A stretch of DNA of 64,000 nucleotides from Alcanivorax sp. S6407 (GCF_023016115.1 NZ_JALKBH010000002.1:830624-894623); one strand, 5' to 3'; shown: positions 1-10,129, counted from the first letter of the stretch. Numbers and translations: made by a program. The notes: generated by a model not told the origin, from the sequence alone.

Positions 1-690
1 GGCCGCCTGGGCAAGCAGCTCGGTGATCACCGGCACCCGCTGGCAGTGGGCACTGGTATGCGGGCTCTTGGCATCAATGGCCTGGGCCAGCACCTTGATA
101 AAGGCATCCAGCAGCCCCTTGAGATCCTGCACCTGGGTGAGATTGCTCAGCGCGGTACCGGCATAGGTCAGCAGGGACTGGAAAATCAGGTGGCCGTTCT
201 CCAGCCGCTGAAGATGCCGCGGCACCTCGCTCTGATAGGCCAGCTGCATCACCCCGGTGACGCGGCCTTCGTGGTTATACAAGGGCCACAGCTGAGTGGC
301 CAGACAACCCGGTGCCAGCTGTTCCAGCAGCGCAGCGTCAGCCTCGGGCACGGGCCGATCCGCCAGCACCACCGTCAACGGCTCTCCGTCGGCGAAACAG
401 GCTTCTACCAGCCCGCTACCATCCAGCGGCCGGAACAGGGCAGGCGTTTCGCGCACCGCCATGCCAGGCTCGGGTGACGCCAGGCAAAACAGCCCTTCAC
501 CCTGATGATTATCCCGATACAGCCACACCCAGCCAGTGTCCGCCTTGCACAGGAATCGGGCCTCGCGCAGCAGGGCATCCATCAGCCGTGGCACATCCTT
601 CTGCTCACTCAGATGCTGGGCAACCCGCAGCAACCGCGGCAACACGTCCTTGCCATCGCGGAGATCGGTATCGGGTTCAGGTGTACTCAT
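1..690 (-). CDS. GAF / HD-GYP domain signalling protein, 5' part only
   Basis: The reading frame starts at an ATG and stays open to the left edge, so only the first 230 residues are present. Residues about 20-170 look like a GAF-type sensor (CKADTGWVWLY, then a LATQLWPLYNHEGRVTGVMQ stretch). From about residue 195 the motif AIDAKSPHTSAHCQRV matches the start of an HD-GYP domain, the family that hydrolyses cyclic di-GMP; the HD and GYP signatures themselves would lie beyond the edge. It is divergent from thrS and probably cytoplasmic, since no signal peptide or membrane segment is seen. The domain call rests on the HD-GYP N-terminal helix only; a plain HD phosphohydrolase is the alternative. 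Confidence 0.7.
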   Translation of the reverse strand, partial: MSTPEPDTDLRDGKDVLPRLLRVAQHLSEQKDVPRLMDALLREARFLCKADTGWVWLYRDNHQGEGLFCLASPEPGMAVRETPALFRPLDGSGLVEACFADGEPLTVVLADRPVPEADAALLEQLAPGCLATQLWPLYNHEGRVTGVMQLAYQSEVPRHLQRLENGHLIFQSLLTYAGTALSNLTQVQDLKGLLDAFIKVLAQAIDAKSPHTSAHCQRVPVITELLAQAA

Positions 691-894
691 GAGCATCCGG
701 CTCCAAATGTGATGTCCTTCTCAGACAAGGATAGGCGGTGAGGATTCCCCGGGAAACCTTTTGCAGGTGGATCTAGCCATACGTCCGATAATCCGCGCTG
801 GAGCCTGCCCCAAAGGCCTGATACCTTGAATGAAACCCCAACAGCCCCTACCATCCTCCGGTTCTGAGCCAACCACCTGGATCTCTTGTCACCC

Positions 895-2811
895 ATGAGC
901 GTGAGCTACCAACTGCCCGACGGGGCAACCATGGAGTTTGATCAGCCGGCCTCTGCACTGGATATCGCCGAGCGGATCAGCAAAAAACTCGCCAAACAAG
1001 CCCTGGCCGCCAAGGTCAACGGCAACCTGATCGACGTCTATCTGCCCATCGACGATGGTGCCACGGTGGAAATCGTCACCCGCGACACCGACGACGCCCT
1101 TGAGCTGATTCGTCACGACGCGGCCCACATCATGGCCGAAGCGGTTCAGGAACTGTTTCCCGACACCCAGGTGACCATTGGTCCGACCATCGAGAATGGC
1201 TTCTACTACGACTTCCATCGTGCCGAACCGTTCACCCCGGATGACCTCAAGACCATCGAAAAGCGCATGCAGGACATCGTGCGCCGCAACGAGGACATCC
1301 GCCGGGAAGTGTGGGACCGCGACGAAGCGGTGGAGTTCTTCCTGAAAGCCGGTGAAGAGTTCAAGGCCGAGATCATTCGTGACCTGCCCGCCGACCAGGA
1401 AGTGAGCCTCTACCGTCAGGGCGATTTCATCGACCTGTGCCGTGGCCCGCACCTGCCCAGCACCAGCAAGCTGGGCGATGGCTTCAAGCTCACCAAGGTG
1501 GCCGGCGCCTACTGGCGTGGTGATGCCTCCAAGGCCCAGCTGCAGCGCATCTACGGCACCGCCTGGCGCGACAAGAAAGAATTGAACGCCTACCTCAAGC
1601 AGCTTGAGGAAGCGGAAAAGCGTGACCACCGCAAACTGGCAAAGGAAATGGGCCTGTTCCATATCCAGCAGGAAGCGGTGGGCAGCATGTTCTGGCACCC
1701 GAAAGGCTGGCGCATGCGCAAGAACCTGGAAAACTACATCCGCGGCAAGATGGAAAAAGGCGGCTACCAGGAAGTAGCCACCCCGCAGATGATGGACCGC
1801 ATCCTCTGGGAACAATCCGGCCACTGGGACAAGTACAGCGATGACATGTTCACCGTCTGTACCCACGACCACAAGGAAATGGCCGTGAAGCCCATGAACT
1901 GCCCGGGCCACGTGCAGATCTTCAACCAGGGCATCAAGAGCTACCGGGACCTGCCGATTCGCCTCGGCGAATTCACCACCCTGTTCCGTAACGAAGCTCA
2001 CGGTGCCCTGCACGGCCTGATGCGTGCCCGTTCCTTCAGCCAGGATGATGCCCACATCTTCTGTACTGAAGAACAGATCAATGTGGAGACCGCCGGCTTT
2101 ATCGAAATGCTGCGCGAGGTCTACCAGGACTTCGGTTTCGAATCCTTCCGCATCAAGTTCTCCGACCGTCCGGACAACCGGGCCGGCTCCGACGAGACCT
2201 GGGACAAGGCCGAAGGCGCGTTACGCCAAGCGGTGGAATCCCTGGGGCTGGAGTGCGAACTGAACCCGGGTGAAGGCGCCTTCTACGGCCCGAAACTGGA
2301 ATTCGTGCTGCGTGACGCCATTGGCCGTGACTGGCAGTGCGGCACCCTTCAGGTGGACTTCGTGCTGCCCGAGCGTCTGGATGCGGAATACGTGGCCGAG
2401 GACGGCTCCCGCCAGCGCCCGGTAATGCTGCACCGTGCGGTACTGGGTTCCCTTGAGCGCTTCCTGGGTATCCTGATCGAGTCCACTGCCGGTCACCTGC
2501 CCCTGTGGCTGGCGCCGGTACCGGTGGCCATCTGTACCATTACCAATGCGGCCGACGACTACGCCCGCGAAGTCCAGCAGAAACTGGTTGCCGCTGGCGT
2601 ACCTGCCGAGCTGGACATCCGCAACGAGAAGATCGGCTTCAAGGTCCGCGAGCATTCCAGAACCAAGACCCCGCGTATCTGGGTAGTGGGCGAGAAGGAA
2701 GCGGAAGAGAAGCAGGTTGCCGTGCGCACCCTCGGCTCCCAGGCCACTGAAAACATGGATCTGGACGAAGCGGTAGCGGCACTGGCTGAAGCCGCACGCC
2801 TGCCGATTTAA
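895..2811 (+). CDS. thrS: Threonyl-tRNA synthetase
   Basis: Class II aminoacyl-tRNA synthetase that charges tRNA-Thr. The 638-residue length is normal. Domains in order: TGS (start SVSYQLPDGATMEF), the editing domain with HxxxH (IRHDAAHIM) and a C/H pair near LCRGPHLP, the class II catalytic core (motif 2 FRNEAHGALHGLMRARSF; zinc Cys in MNCPGHVQIF) and the anticodon-binding domain at the end. The ATG is preferred to an in-frame TTG 9 bases upstream; neither has a strong Shine-Dalgarno. In most gammaproteobacteria infC-rpmI-rplT follow thrS, but here hisI and cysS follow, so this copy is uncoupled from the ribosomal-protein operon. Confidence 0.97.
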   Translation: MSVSYQLPDGATMEFDQPASALDIAERISKKLAKQALAAKVNGNLIDVYLPIDDGATVEIVTRDTDDALELIRHDAAHIMAEAVQELFPDTQVTIGPTIENGFYYDFHRAEPFTPDDLKTIEKRMQDIVRRNEDIRREVWDRDEAVEFFLKAGEEFKAEIIRDLPADQEVSLYRQGDFIDLCRGPHLPSTSKLGDGFKLTKVAGAYWRGDASKAQLQRIYGTAWRDKKELNAYLKQLEEAEKRDHRKLAKEMGLFHIQQEAVGSMFWHPKGWRMRKNLENYIRGKMEKGGYQEVATPQMMDRILWEQSGHWDKYSDDMFTVCTHDHKEMAVKPMNCPGHVQIFNQGIKSYRDLPIRLGEFTTLFRNEAHGALHGLMRARSFSQDDAHIFCTEEQINVETAGFIEMLREVYQDFGFESFRIKFSDRPDNRAGSDETWDKAEGALRQAVESLGLECELNPGEGAFYGPKLEFVLRDAIGRDWQCGTLQVDFVLPERLDAEYVAEDGSRQRPVMLHRAVLGSLERFLGILIESTAGHLPLWLAPVPVAICTITNAADDYAREVQQKLVAAGVPAELDIRNEKIGFKVREHSRTKTPRIWVVGEKEAEEKQVAVRTLGSQATENMDLDEAVAALAEAARLPI

Positions 2812-2814
2812 AGA

Positions 2815-2890
2815 GACGCAACACGCTGCACGCTTCACGCAACACGCCAGGCACTGCGCGTGTTGCATGTTGCGTGTTGCGTGAAGCGGC
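2815..2890. repeat. Heptad repeat, GCGTGAA family, inverted pair
   Basis: Between thrS and hisI. The left arm is read as TTCACGC-type heptads (with variants such as ACACGCT and GCACGCT) and the right arm as GCGTGTT/GCATGTT/GCGTGAA, so the two arms can pair into a long hairpin. The period is 7 bp. The same family recurs near 4730, 10720, 20695, 35010, 36805, 54215, 54455 and 60010. Confidence 0.8.
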
Positions 2891-2899
2891 GGAGCTCTC

Positions 2900-3325
2900 A
2901 TGTTCAAAGACAACGAACACCAGCCCGAAGGCTTTCAGGTTTCCCTCAAGGAAGCGCTGGACAACCTCAAGTACAACAGCGAGGGCCTGGTGCCTGCCAT
3001 TGCCCAGCAACACGACACCGGCGAAGTGCTGATGATGGCGTGGATGAATCGCGAAGCCATCGAGGAAACCCTGCAAACCGGCCGCGTCTGCTACTTCTCC
3101 CGCTCCCGCGGCAAGCTGTGGCGCAAGGGCGAATCCTCCGGCCAGGTACAACTGCTGAAAGAACTGCGCTTCGATTGCGACGCCGACACTGTGCTGGTGC
3201 TCGTGGACCAGACCGGCCCCGCCTGCCACACCGGCCGCCGCGACTGCTTCTACTGGAAAGCCGACGCCGACAACGTGACCATCGACAAGACACCGATCAT
3301 CGATCCCAAAGAACTCTACAAGTAG
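2900..3325 (+). CDS. hisI: Phosphoribosyl-AMP cyclohydrolase
   Basis: Third step of histidine synthesis: hydrolytic opening of the purine ring of PR-AMP in the cytoplasm. At 141 residues it is the monofunctional HisI without a fused HisE. Visible signatures are [27 protein letters not shown], the metal site CDADT and the cysteine motif [14 protein letters not shown]. It lies between thrS and cysS, away from any other his gene in the window. Start ATG follows the heptad hairpin directly, with the purine stretch GCGGCGGAG as ribosome-binding region. Confidence 0.95.
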   Translation: MFKDNEHQPEGFQVSLKEALDNLKYNSEGLVPAIAQQHDTGEVLMMAWMNREAIEETLQTGRVCYFSRSRGKLWRKGESSGQVQLLKELRFDCDADTVLVLVDQTGPACHTGRRDCFYWKADADNVTIDKTPIIDPKELYK

Positions 3326-3338
3326 AGCCCTGCAAGCC

Positions 3339-4721
<1,383 letters not shown>

Positions 4722-4723
4722 GA

Positions 4724-4756
4724 GAGACGCAACACGCAGCACGCTTCACGCAACAA
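4724..4756. repeat. Heptad repeat, GCGTGAA family (complement)
   Basis: Directly after the cysS stop: GCAACACGCAGCACGCTTCA and onward, TTCACGC-type heptads read on this strand. It lies just before the cysS terminator; a CGAGTTG-family array follows the terminator at 4838. Confidence 0.75.
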
Positions 4757-4785
4757 CGCGACGGACAGGCTGCAGTGGCTCCAAA

Positions 4786-4826
4786 CAAAAAGGCCGCGCC
4801 CGGATGATGGGCGCGGCCTTTGCGTT
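4786..4826 (+). terminator. cysS rho-independent terminator
   Basis: Stem AGGCCGCGCCC / GGGCGCGGCCT around the loop GGATGAT, preceded by an A-rich run and followed by TTTGCGTTTT. Confidence 0.85.
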
Positions 4827-4837
4827 TTGCGGGAAAT

Positions 4838-4878
4838 GAGGAACGAGTTGCGAGTTGCGAGTTGCGAGTTGCGAAAAT
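4838..4878. repeat. Heptad repeat, CGAGTTG family
   Basis: Four successive 7-bp units of CGAGTTG type (AACGAGTTGCGAGTTGCGAG and onward) immediately after the cysS terminator. Confidence 0.8.
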
Positions 4879-4953
4879 CAAAACCGGGATCGTAGCCGAT
4901 GTCATCAATGGCAACGCCGCCTTGCGAACAGAACCCCGCCCCTTTCTGAAACC

Positions 4954-5077
4954 GTAGGAGCGGTGGTTCCACCGCGATTCGCCACGTTCAAACAGGCATC
5001 GCGGTCGAACGACCGTTCCCACAAGGGCTGAAGCATCTCCTGATTTTTGTAGGAGCCATGCTCGCATGGCGATCCCG
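4954..5077. repeat. Three REP-type palindromes
   Basis: Three extragenic palindromes in the gene-free stretch between cysS and the START-domain gene: GTAGGAGCGGTGGTTCCACC (4954), GCGGTCGAACGACCG (about 5001) and TAGGAGCCATGCTCGCATGG (5050). The GTAGGAGC head and GCGA tail resemble Pseudomonas REP elements. The third has an inverted copy at 48632. Confidence 0.7.
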
Positions 5078-5090
5078 AGCCTGGGCGAGG

Positions 5091-5202
5091 AAATGAGTTT
5101 CGAGTTACGAGAAGCGAGTTTCGAAAGACAAAACCTCAAACCTAGTGCCTGGTTGTTGTCTTTTGATTTTCGAAACTCGTTACTCGAAACTCGCTTCTGG
5201 AA
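5091..5202. repeat. Heptad repeat, CGAGTTA family, inverted pair
   Basis: Left arm CGAGTTA CGAGAAG CGAGTTT, right arm its complement type (CGAAACT CGTTACT CGAAACT CGCTTCT), with a spacer of about 50 bp. Strict 7-bp period in both arms. Confidence 0.85.
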
Positions 5203-5263
5203 TCCTTACCTCGCCCAAGCGCGGCATCGTGGCCCGCCGCTCACTCCAAGCCCAACCCGCGTT

Positions 5264-5330
5264 GCAGCTTGAGGCTTGAAGCTTGTCGCTTTTCCTCACA
5301 GCTGACAGCTCAAAGCTCACAGCTGCCTTA
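5264..5330. repeat. Heptad repeats, AGCTTGA and AGCTGAC families
   Basis: Two adjacent arrays: AGCTTGA GGCTTGA AGCTTGT, then AGCTGAC AGCTCAA AGCTCAC AGCTG. They sit against the 3' end of the START-domain gene. Confidence 0.8.
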
Positions 5331-5999
5331 CAACTCCAGCTGATCCATCCCCGGCAGCTTCGGCAGATCTTCCCGCGTGGCATTGGCAAAGCGCGGCTTC
5401 TGCAGCTGTTCCTTGATCCCTTCCAGGGTCACATAGGGCGCCCTGGTGGCCACCAGGTTGGCCAGCCATACCGGCACACTGCCGCCCGGATCTACGAAGG
5501 TCTCGAACTTCACCCGCACCCAGCCATCGGCCAACGGGGTAATGGTGAACTGGTTGTCCAGCGCCGGAATACGCACAAAGCCATCACGCTTGTCGATAAA
5601 CCCGGCCGCATTGACGCTGTGCAGGGTAATCACCCGGCTATCGCCATCCTGGCTCAGGGTATTGGCCAGCACCACATCCCGGTCCGACACCGGCCAGATG
5701 CCGTGAAAGGACATCAGGATGCGCTCCTTGTGTTCACTGCTGAGGCGCTCGGCGTCCTGGTTCTGGAAAATCCACTCCGGGAAGGTATCCACCGCGGTAA
5801 TCACCGCCAGCACCGAGGTCATGGTTCCCTGCAGCTCCACCACCCCCTTGAAAGCCTTCACCGGACTGCCGTCCACTTTCTTGGCCCAGGTGGTCACTTC
5901 GCCACGGGCACCGCCCTCACGGGTAGTCTCCCAGCTCGCATCCACTTGCGCCCAAACCGGGCTGGCCACCATCAACAGGGCCAAAATCAGCGCTTTCAT
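5328..5999 (-). CDS. START-domain lipid-binding protein, exported
   Basis: A 223-residue protein with an N-terminal signal peptide (MKALILALLMVASPVWA, cleavage predicted before QVDASW). The body (WAKKVDGSPVKAFKGVVEL, LMSFHGIWPVSDRDVVLANT, SVNAAGFIDKRDGFVRIP) has the pattern of bacterial START/SRPBCC lipid-binding proteins, which hold a hydrophobic ligand in a helix-grip cavity. It is probably periplasmic; the ligand is unknown. The ATG is chosen over a TTG four codons upstream because GGAGAGA lies directly before it. No operon partner; both flanks carry repeats. Confidence 0.8.
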   Translation of the reverse strand: MKALILALLMVASPVWAQVDASWETTREGGARGEVTTWAKKVDGSPVKAFKGVVELQGTMTSVLAVITAVDTFPEWIFQNQDAERLSSEHKERILMSFHGIWPVSDRDVVLANTLSQDGDSRVITLHSVNAAGFIDKRDGFVRIPALDNQFTITPLADGWVRVKFETFVDPGGSVPVWLANLVATRAPYVTLEGIKEQLQKPRFANATREDLPKLPGMDQLEL

Positions 6000-6112
6000 G
6001 TCTCTCTCCAATGCAGTGCATCAACAGCGCGCAGTATGCACCCACTCCCCCCGGACTCAAGGCCCCACGGGAAATTGACCCAACCGGCACGTTCCCCCAA
6101 CCCACTTATAGA

Positions 6113-6205
6113 AATATTTACCACCGAGGACACAGAGATCACTGAGGGAAAGAAGGTTTGTATCTCTGTGAACCCCGAGAGCTCTGTGGTGAAAAAGCTT
6201 TTGAT
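6113..6205. repeat. CACAGAG-type inverted repeat
   Basis: Left arm ACCACCGAGGACACAGAGAT, right arm ATCTCTGTG through GAGAGCTCTGTGGT; the arms are near-complementary with about 20 bp between them. A partial copy lies at 20645-20685. Similar CACAGAG arrays occur in the spacers of many gammaproteobacteria; function unknown. Confidence 0.65.
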
Positions 6206-6275
6206 TCTGCCCCGGAATCAAATCACCACCGGGCGTCACGAATAGCCTCCTGCCCCCAGCCTCGCTTTTGCCTTT

Positions 6276-6320
6276 CGAAACTCGCTCCTCGTAACTCGTA
6301 ACTCGTAACTCGCCTCTCCC
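6276..6320. repeat. Heptad repeat, CGTAACT family
   Basis: CGAAACT CGCTCCT CGTAACT CGTAACT CGTAACT CGCCTCT, six 7-bp units. Complement type of the 5091 array. No gene lies in the remaining bases between the START gene and yidD. Confidence 0.85.
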
Positions 6321-6432
6321 CCCTGCCCTGCCCTGCCCACTGCAAGCCGGCCATCCATCAGCCAACCCTAGCCAGCCCCCCCGGATTCCCTTTATCATCC
6401 CCAAACGTATACCACCACGCAGGGCTTCCATC

Positions 6433-6675
6433 GTGAAACCGCTCCTGCTCGGCATCATCTGGCTGTATCAGAAAGTGCTGAGCCCCTGGACAGGCAACCA
6501 GTGCCGCTTCTATCCGAGCTGCTCGCATTACGCGAAGCAGGCGATAGAGGTGCATGGTGCCCTGCGCGGCAGTGCCCTGGCGGCGAAGCGGATCTGCAAG
6601 TGCCACCCGGGCAACCCCGGCGGGTTTGATTATGTTCCCGGCACCGAGCCCCACGATCGGGAGACCAGCGCATGA
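6433..6675 (+). CDS. yidD: Membrane protein insertion efficiency factor YidD
   Basis: 80 residues with the YidD signature: amphipathic start MKPLLLGIIWLYQKVLSPW, then CRFYPSCSHYAKQAIEVHG and the CHPGNPGGFDYVP ending. YidD proteins assist YidC-dependent insertion at the inner face of the cytoplasmic membrane. The start is GTG. YidD usually lies between rnpA and yidC; here it is alone and overlaps the next small gene by ATGA, implying translational coupling. Confidence 0.93.
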   Translation: MKPLLLGIIWLYQKVLSPWTGNQCRFYPSCSHYAKQAIEVHGALRGSALAAKRICKCHPGNPGGFDYVPGTEPHDRETSA

Positions 6676-6968
6676 TGCGTTCCCGTCTCTCGTTCACCCT
6701 GGTGCTCTCGCTGCTCTGTGCCCAGCTGTTCTTGGCCTGGCACGGTCCCAGCCACATCGATACGCAAGGCGACCCCCACCAGCAGGCCCTGCTGGTAGCC
6801 GACTGCGATGCCTGTGCCCACGGCCATGGATTTGTGGCTCTGCCGGTAGCCAGTGTGCCAATCGCCCCACCGGTGGCCCCGGTACTGGGTGACGACCAGC
6901 CACAAGCCAGCTTTATCCCCACTTCAGCCCTGCCCGCGCAAGCCCGGGCCCCTCCGCATTACGCCTGA
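6672..6968 (+). CDS. Small exported His/Cys protein, DUF2946-like
   Basis: 98 residues: a hydrophobic N-terminus (LSFTLVLSLLCAQLFLAWHG) that can act as signal or anchor, a metal-binding-looking HIDTQGDPHQQ...DCDACAHGHG segment, a Pro/Val linker and the ending ARAPPHYA, which resembles DUF2946 proteins often found beside metal transport genes. It overlaps the yidD stop and precedes the metal-uptake operon by about 125 bp. Role in metal handling is inferred from composition and position; family assignment is from memory of the C-terminal motif. Confidence 0.6.
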   Translation: MMRSRLSFTLVLSLLCAQLFLAWHGPSHIDTQGDPHQQALLVADCDACAHGHGFVALPVASVPIAPPVAPVLGDDQPQASFIPTSALPAQARAPPHYA

Positions 6969-7094
6969 AATACCCAAGATCAGATTCAACTGCGACGGTC
7001 ATGGTGAGCGCCTGAACCCCTGCTTTTTCTTCAGGGACTGTGCGCCAGTCTCCCGTGCCCGTCACTGATTCATAGTCATTATTCAGGACGTAAC

Positions 7095-8402
7095 ATGAAC
7101 AAGTTTTATGCCGCCGGCGCCATGCTGGCCCTGTCTTCCTCCGTGGTTGCTGCTGAAGGCAACAGCACCAGCAACAATCCCCTGGCCGCCTTCAATCCGG
7201 CCTTCTCCGTCATCTTCGACGGCATGTACTACAGCGATAACGTGAAGGGTGAAGGTGCAGCCCTGCTGGAGGACGCCGACAGCGCCTTCCACAGTCACGG
7301 CGGCCATGAAGAACATGGACACGGCGATCTCAAGCGCGGTTTCAACCTGAACGAAACCGAGCTGACCATGAGCGGTTCCGTCGACAGCTACTTTGATGCC
7401 TGGCTGTCAGCCGCCATCAGCAGCGATGGCGACTTCGAGCTGGAAGAAGCCTGGGTGCGCAGCCAATCCCTGCCCGCCGGCCTGCAGGTGAAAGCCGGCC
7501 GCTTCCTCAGCGCCATCGGCTACCACAATGAAAAGCACCCCCACAGCTGGAACTTCGCCGACCAGAACCTGGCCTACCTGAGCCTGTTCGGGGATCACGG
7601 CGTCAGCGGTGACGGCCTCCAGCTGACCTGGCTGGCCCCCACCGACAGCTACCTGCAGCTGGGCCTGGAAATCCTCCAGGGCGACAACCTGGAGCGGGCA
7701 GGCAGCGTGATTGATGCCGAGCATGTCGCCGAAGATATCAGCGCCGAGCTGGGCGTCGATGTCACCGCAGAGGACCTCAATCTGGCCGAGCAGGATGGTC
7801 CCCAGCTGGGTATCTTCACCCTGCGCTACGCCCCGGACCTTGGCGCCCGCCGCGCCCTGCAGCTGGGCCTGTCCGCAGCTCGCCACCAGGACAGCCAGGC
7901 CTTCCACGAAGAAGAAGGCGGTGAGCTGTTCGTCACCGAAGGCGATACCGATGTCTACGGTGCCCAGGCGGTCTACAAGCACTTCCCCACCGGCCAGTAC
8001 GGCAAGGGAGGCTGGAGCCTCACTGGTGAATACTTCTATGCCGATTCCGACCAGGAAGCAGTGTTCCACAGTGAAGCGGATGAGCTCGGCCTGCCGGTCA
8101 CCAGTGAACAGGGCGCGGCCTATGTGGAAGCCACCTACGGCTTTGCCCCGCGCTGGCAGTTCGGTCTGCGCACCGCCGCCAGCGGCATCGGTGGCGAGTT
8201 CAGTGAGGGTGACGAAACCGAGGAAGTGCGACTGTCCCGTCAACACAGCGCCGCCCTCACCTGGTATGCCACCGAGTTCTCCAAGCTGCGCCTGCAGTTC
8301 AACCGCAATGACGTACACGGTCATGACGGCAACAAGGAGTACAATCAGGTATTCCTGCAATACAACCTGAGCCTGGGCGCCCACGGCGCGCACTCATTCT
8401 GA
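7095..8402 (+). CDS. His-rich outer-membrane beta-barrel, putative metal-linked porin
   Basis: 435 residues with a signal peptide (MNKFYAAGAMLALSSSVVAA). A histidine-rich loop (HSHGGHEEHGHGD) lies near residue 65, and the rest alternates polar/hydrophobic strands ending in aromatic turns (AQAVYKHFP, GGWSLTGEYFYADS, WQFGLRTAASG). The last residue is Phe, as in outer-membrane barrels. The spacing to the following znuA-like gene is only 10 bp, so it probably passes zinc or a similar metal through the outer membrane. No TonB box or plug was recognised, so it is probably not a classical TonB receptor. Confidence 0.7.
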   Translation: MNKFYAAGAMLALSSSVVAAEGNSTSNNPLAAFNPAFSVIFDGMYYSDNVKGEGAALLEDADSAFHSHGGHEEHGHGDLKRGFNLNETELTMSGSVDSYFDAWLSAAISSDGDFELEEAWVRSQSLPAGLQVKAGRFLSAIGYHNEKHPHSWNFADQNLAYLSLFGDHGVSGDGLQLTWLAPTDSYLQLGLEILQGDNLERAGSVIDAEHVAEDISAELGVDVTAEDLNLAEQDGPQLGIFTLRYAPDLGARRALQLGLSAARHQDSQAFHEEEGGELFVTEGDTDVYGAQAVYKHFPTGQYGKGGWSLTGEYFYADSDQEAVFHSEADELGLPVTSEQGAAYVEATYGFAPRWQFGLRTAASGIGGEFSEGDETEEVRLSRQHSAALTWYATEFSKLRLQFNRNDVHGHDGNKEYNQVFLQYNLSLGAHGAHSF

Positions 8403-8412
8403 GGAGGCAAAC

Positions 8413-9348
8413 ATGACCCTGCAAAGCACGACATTGCGGGTTCGTGGTCTGTTGATCGCCGCGCTTTGCGCGGCGTCATTCAGCGCCCACGCGGACCTTC
8501 GCATCCTCGCCTGTGAACCGGAATGGGGCCAGCTGGCCACAGAGATCGGCGGCGACCTGGTCACCGTCAAGACCGCCAGCGCGCCGGGGCAGGATGCCCA
8601 CCACATTCAGGCCCGTCCCAGCCTGCTCGCCCAGGTGCGCCGTGCCGACATGGTGTTGTGTACCGGTGCCGGGCTGGAGACCGGCTGGCTGCCGGTGCTG
8701 CTCAACCGCGGCGGCAACCCGGATGTGCGCCAGGCCCCGGGCCTGTTCATGGCTGCCGAACAGGTAGACCGGCTGGAGATCCCTGTCACGCTGGACCGGG
8801 CCGATGGCGATGTGCACGCCATGGGCAATCCCCATGTGCACATGGATCCGCGCCGCGTGATCACCATCTCGCAACAGCTGGCAGAACGCTTTGCCACCCT
8901 GGATCCGGACCATGCCGACCGCTACCGTCAGCAGCAGCAAGCCTGGCAAGCGGCACTCGAGCCCAGAGTTGACGCCTGGGAAAAACAAGCCGCCAGCCTG
9001 AAAGGTCTCAAGGTCATTTCCTACCACCGCACCTGGGCCTACCTGCTGGACTGGCTGGAGATGACCCGCGTGGATGAGCTGGAACCCAAGCCCGGCCTGC
9101 CGCCCACCCCGGGCCATCTGGCCAGTCTGGTGGACAAGGCCGGCAAGGAGCAGGTAGGCCTGATCCTCTACCAGCCCATCAACGGGGACAAGGCGCCCAA
9201 CTGGCTGGCCAGCCGCACCGCCGCCTGTGCCGTGGAGCTACCTTTCTCCCCCGGGGAGGAGGGAACCGACACCCTGACCAGCCTGTACGACACCCTGATC
9301 CAGCGCCTCACCCATGCGCTTCAGGCATGTGAAGGAGGCAAGGCATGA
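8413..9348 (+). CDS. Metal ABC transporter substrate-binding protein, ZnuA/TroA family
   Basis: 311 residues, signal peptide ending SFSAHA. TroA-family metal ligands are visible: His in GQDAHHIQARPS, His in NPHVHMDPRR and His in ISYHRTWAYLLDW; the fourth is probably an acidic residue in the PGEEGTD segment. No long His-rich loop of the ZnuA type is present. The protein binds a divalent metal in the periplasm. Its stop overlaps the permease start by 4 bases. A zinc role is most likely; manganese or another metal cannot be excluded. Confidence 0.85.
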   Translation: MTLQSTTLRVRGLLIAALCAASFSAHADLRILACEPEWGQLATEIGGDLVTVKTASAPGQDAHHIQARPSLLAQVRRADMVLCTGAGLETGWLPVLLNRGGNPDVRQAPGLFMAAEQVDRLEIPVTLDRADGDVHAMGNPHVHMDPRRVITISQQLAERFATLDPDHADRYRQQQQAWQAALEPRVDAWEKQAASLKGLKVISYHRTWAYLLDWLEMTRVDELEPKPGLPPTPGHLASLVDKAGKEQVGLILYQPINGDKAPNWLASRTAACAVELPFSPGEEGTDTLTSLYDTLIQRLTHALQACEGGKA

Positions 9349-10079
9349 TCGATATCCTGCTGCCGGCGTTCATCGCCGGCATGCTGGTACTGGCCAGCCA
9401 TATTCCGCTGGGCCGGCAGGTACTGGAGCGGGGCATCATCTTTATCGACCTGGCGGTGGCGCAAGCCGCCGCCACCGGTCTCCTTGCGGCACGTCACTTT
9501 GCCCATGTGGAAACCGAATGGCTGCTGCAGCTGGCCGCCATCGCCACCGCCCTGGGTTTTGCCCTGGTGCTGCACCAACTGGAAAGACTGGGCAACCGGG
9601 TACAGGAAGCCCTGATCGGCGCCACCTTTGTGGTGCTCGCCAGCGCCAGTGTACTGATGCTCGCCAACGATCCCCACGGCGGCGAACACCTCAGTGCCAG
9701 CCTGGCCGGACAGATCCTCTGGGTCGATACCCCACAACTGCTGGGCCTGGCCGCCAGCGCCCTCGCCGCCCTCGCCGCCATGGCCCTGTTCCGTCATCCC
9801 CTGCTGGCCTTCTACCTGCCCTTTGCCATCGCGATCACCGCCTCGGTACAGGCGGTGGGAGTCTATCTGGTGTTCGCATCGCTGATCTTCCCGGCCCTGT
9901 CCGCTTACCAGAGCCAGCGGCCCCTGCTCATCGCCGCCGCCGTCGGCGTCACCGGCTATCTGTTCGGCCTGGCGGCCAGCCTGTGGCTGGACTGGCCCAG
10001 CGGCCCGGCCGTCGTCACCACCCTGGCCTGCGCGGCCATTCTCGCCGCTGTGACACGGGCCGTCGCAGCCAGACGGTGA
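9345..10079 (+). CDS. Metal ABC transporter permease, ZnuB-like
   Basis: 244 residues and about seven hydrophobic segments, with the ABC-3 family pattern (ERGIIFIDLAVAQAAATGLL near residue 28 and SVQAVGVYLVFASLIFPALS near residue 172). It would be the membrane channel for the upstream binding protein. The operon contains no ATP-binding subunit; the next gene is an outer-membrane protein. The ATPase must be encoded elsewhere, or this permease works in an unusual way. Confidence 0.82.
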   Translation: MIDILLPAFIAGMLVLASHIPLGRQVLERGIIFIDLAVAQAAATGLLAARHFAHVETEWLLQLAAIATALGFALVLHQLERLGNRVQEALIGATFVVLASASVLMLANDPHGGEHLSASLAGQILWVDTPQLLGLAASALAALAAMALFRHPLLAFYLPFAIAITASVQAVGVYLVFASLIFPALSAYQSQRPLLIAAAVGVTGYLFGLAASLWLDWPSGPAVVTTLACAAILAAVTRAVAARR

Positions 10080-10129
10080 ATTGGCTACAATCCATGGCAT
10101 TGCACACTTGCGAAAGGATCACCCCGATA

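Noticed and set aside
9314-10129. Upstream extension of the small outer-membrane protein frame
   Set aside because: Arg/Pro-rich shadow of the permease gene; the real start with signal peptide is at 10130.
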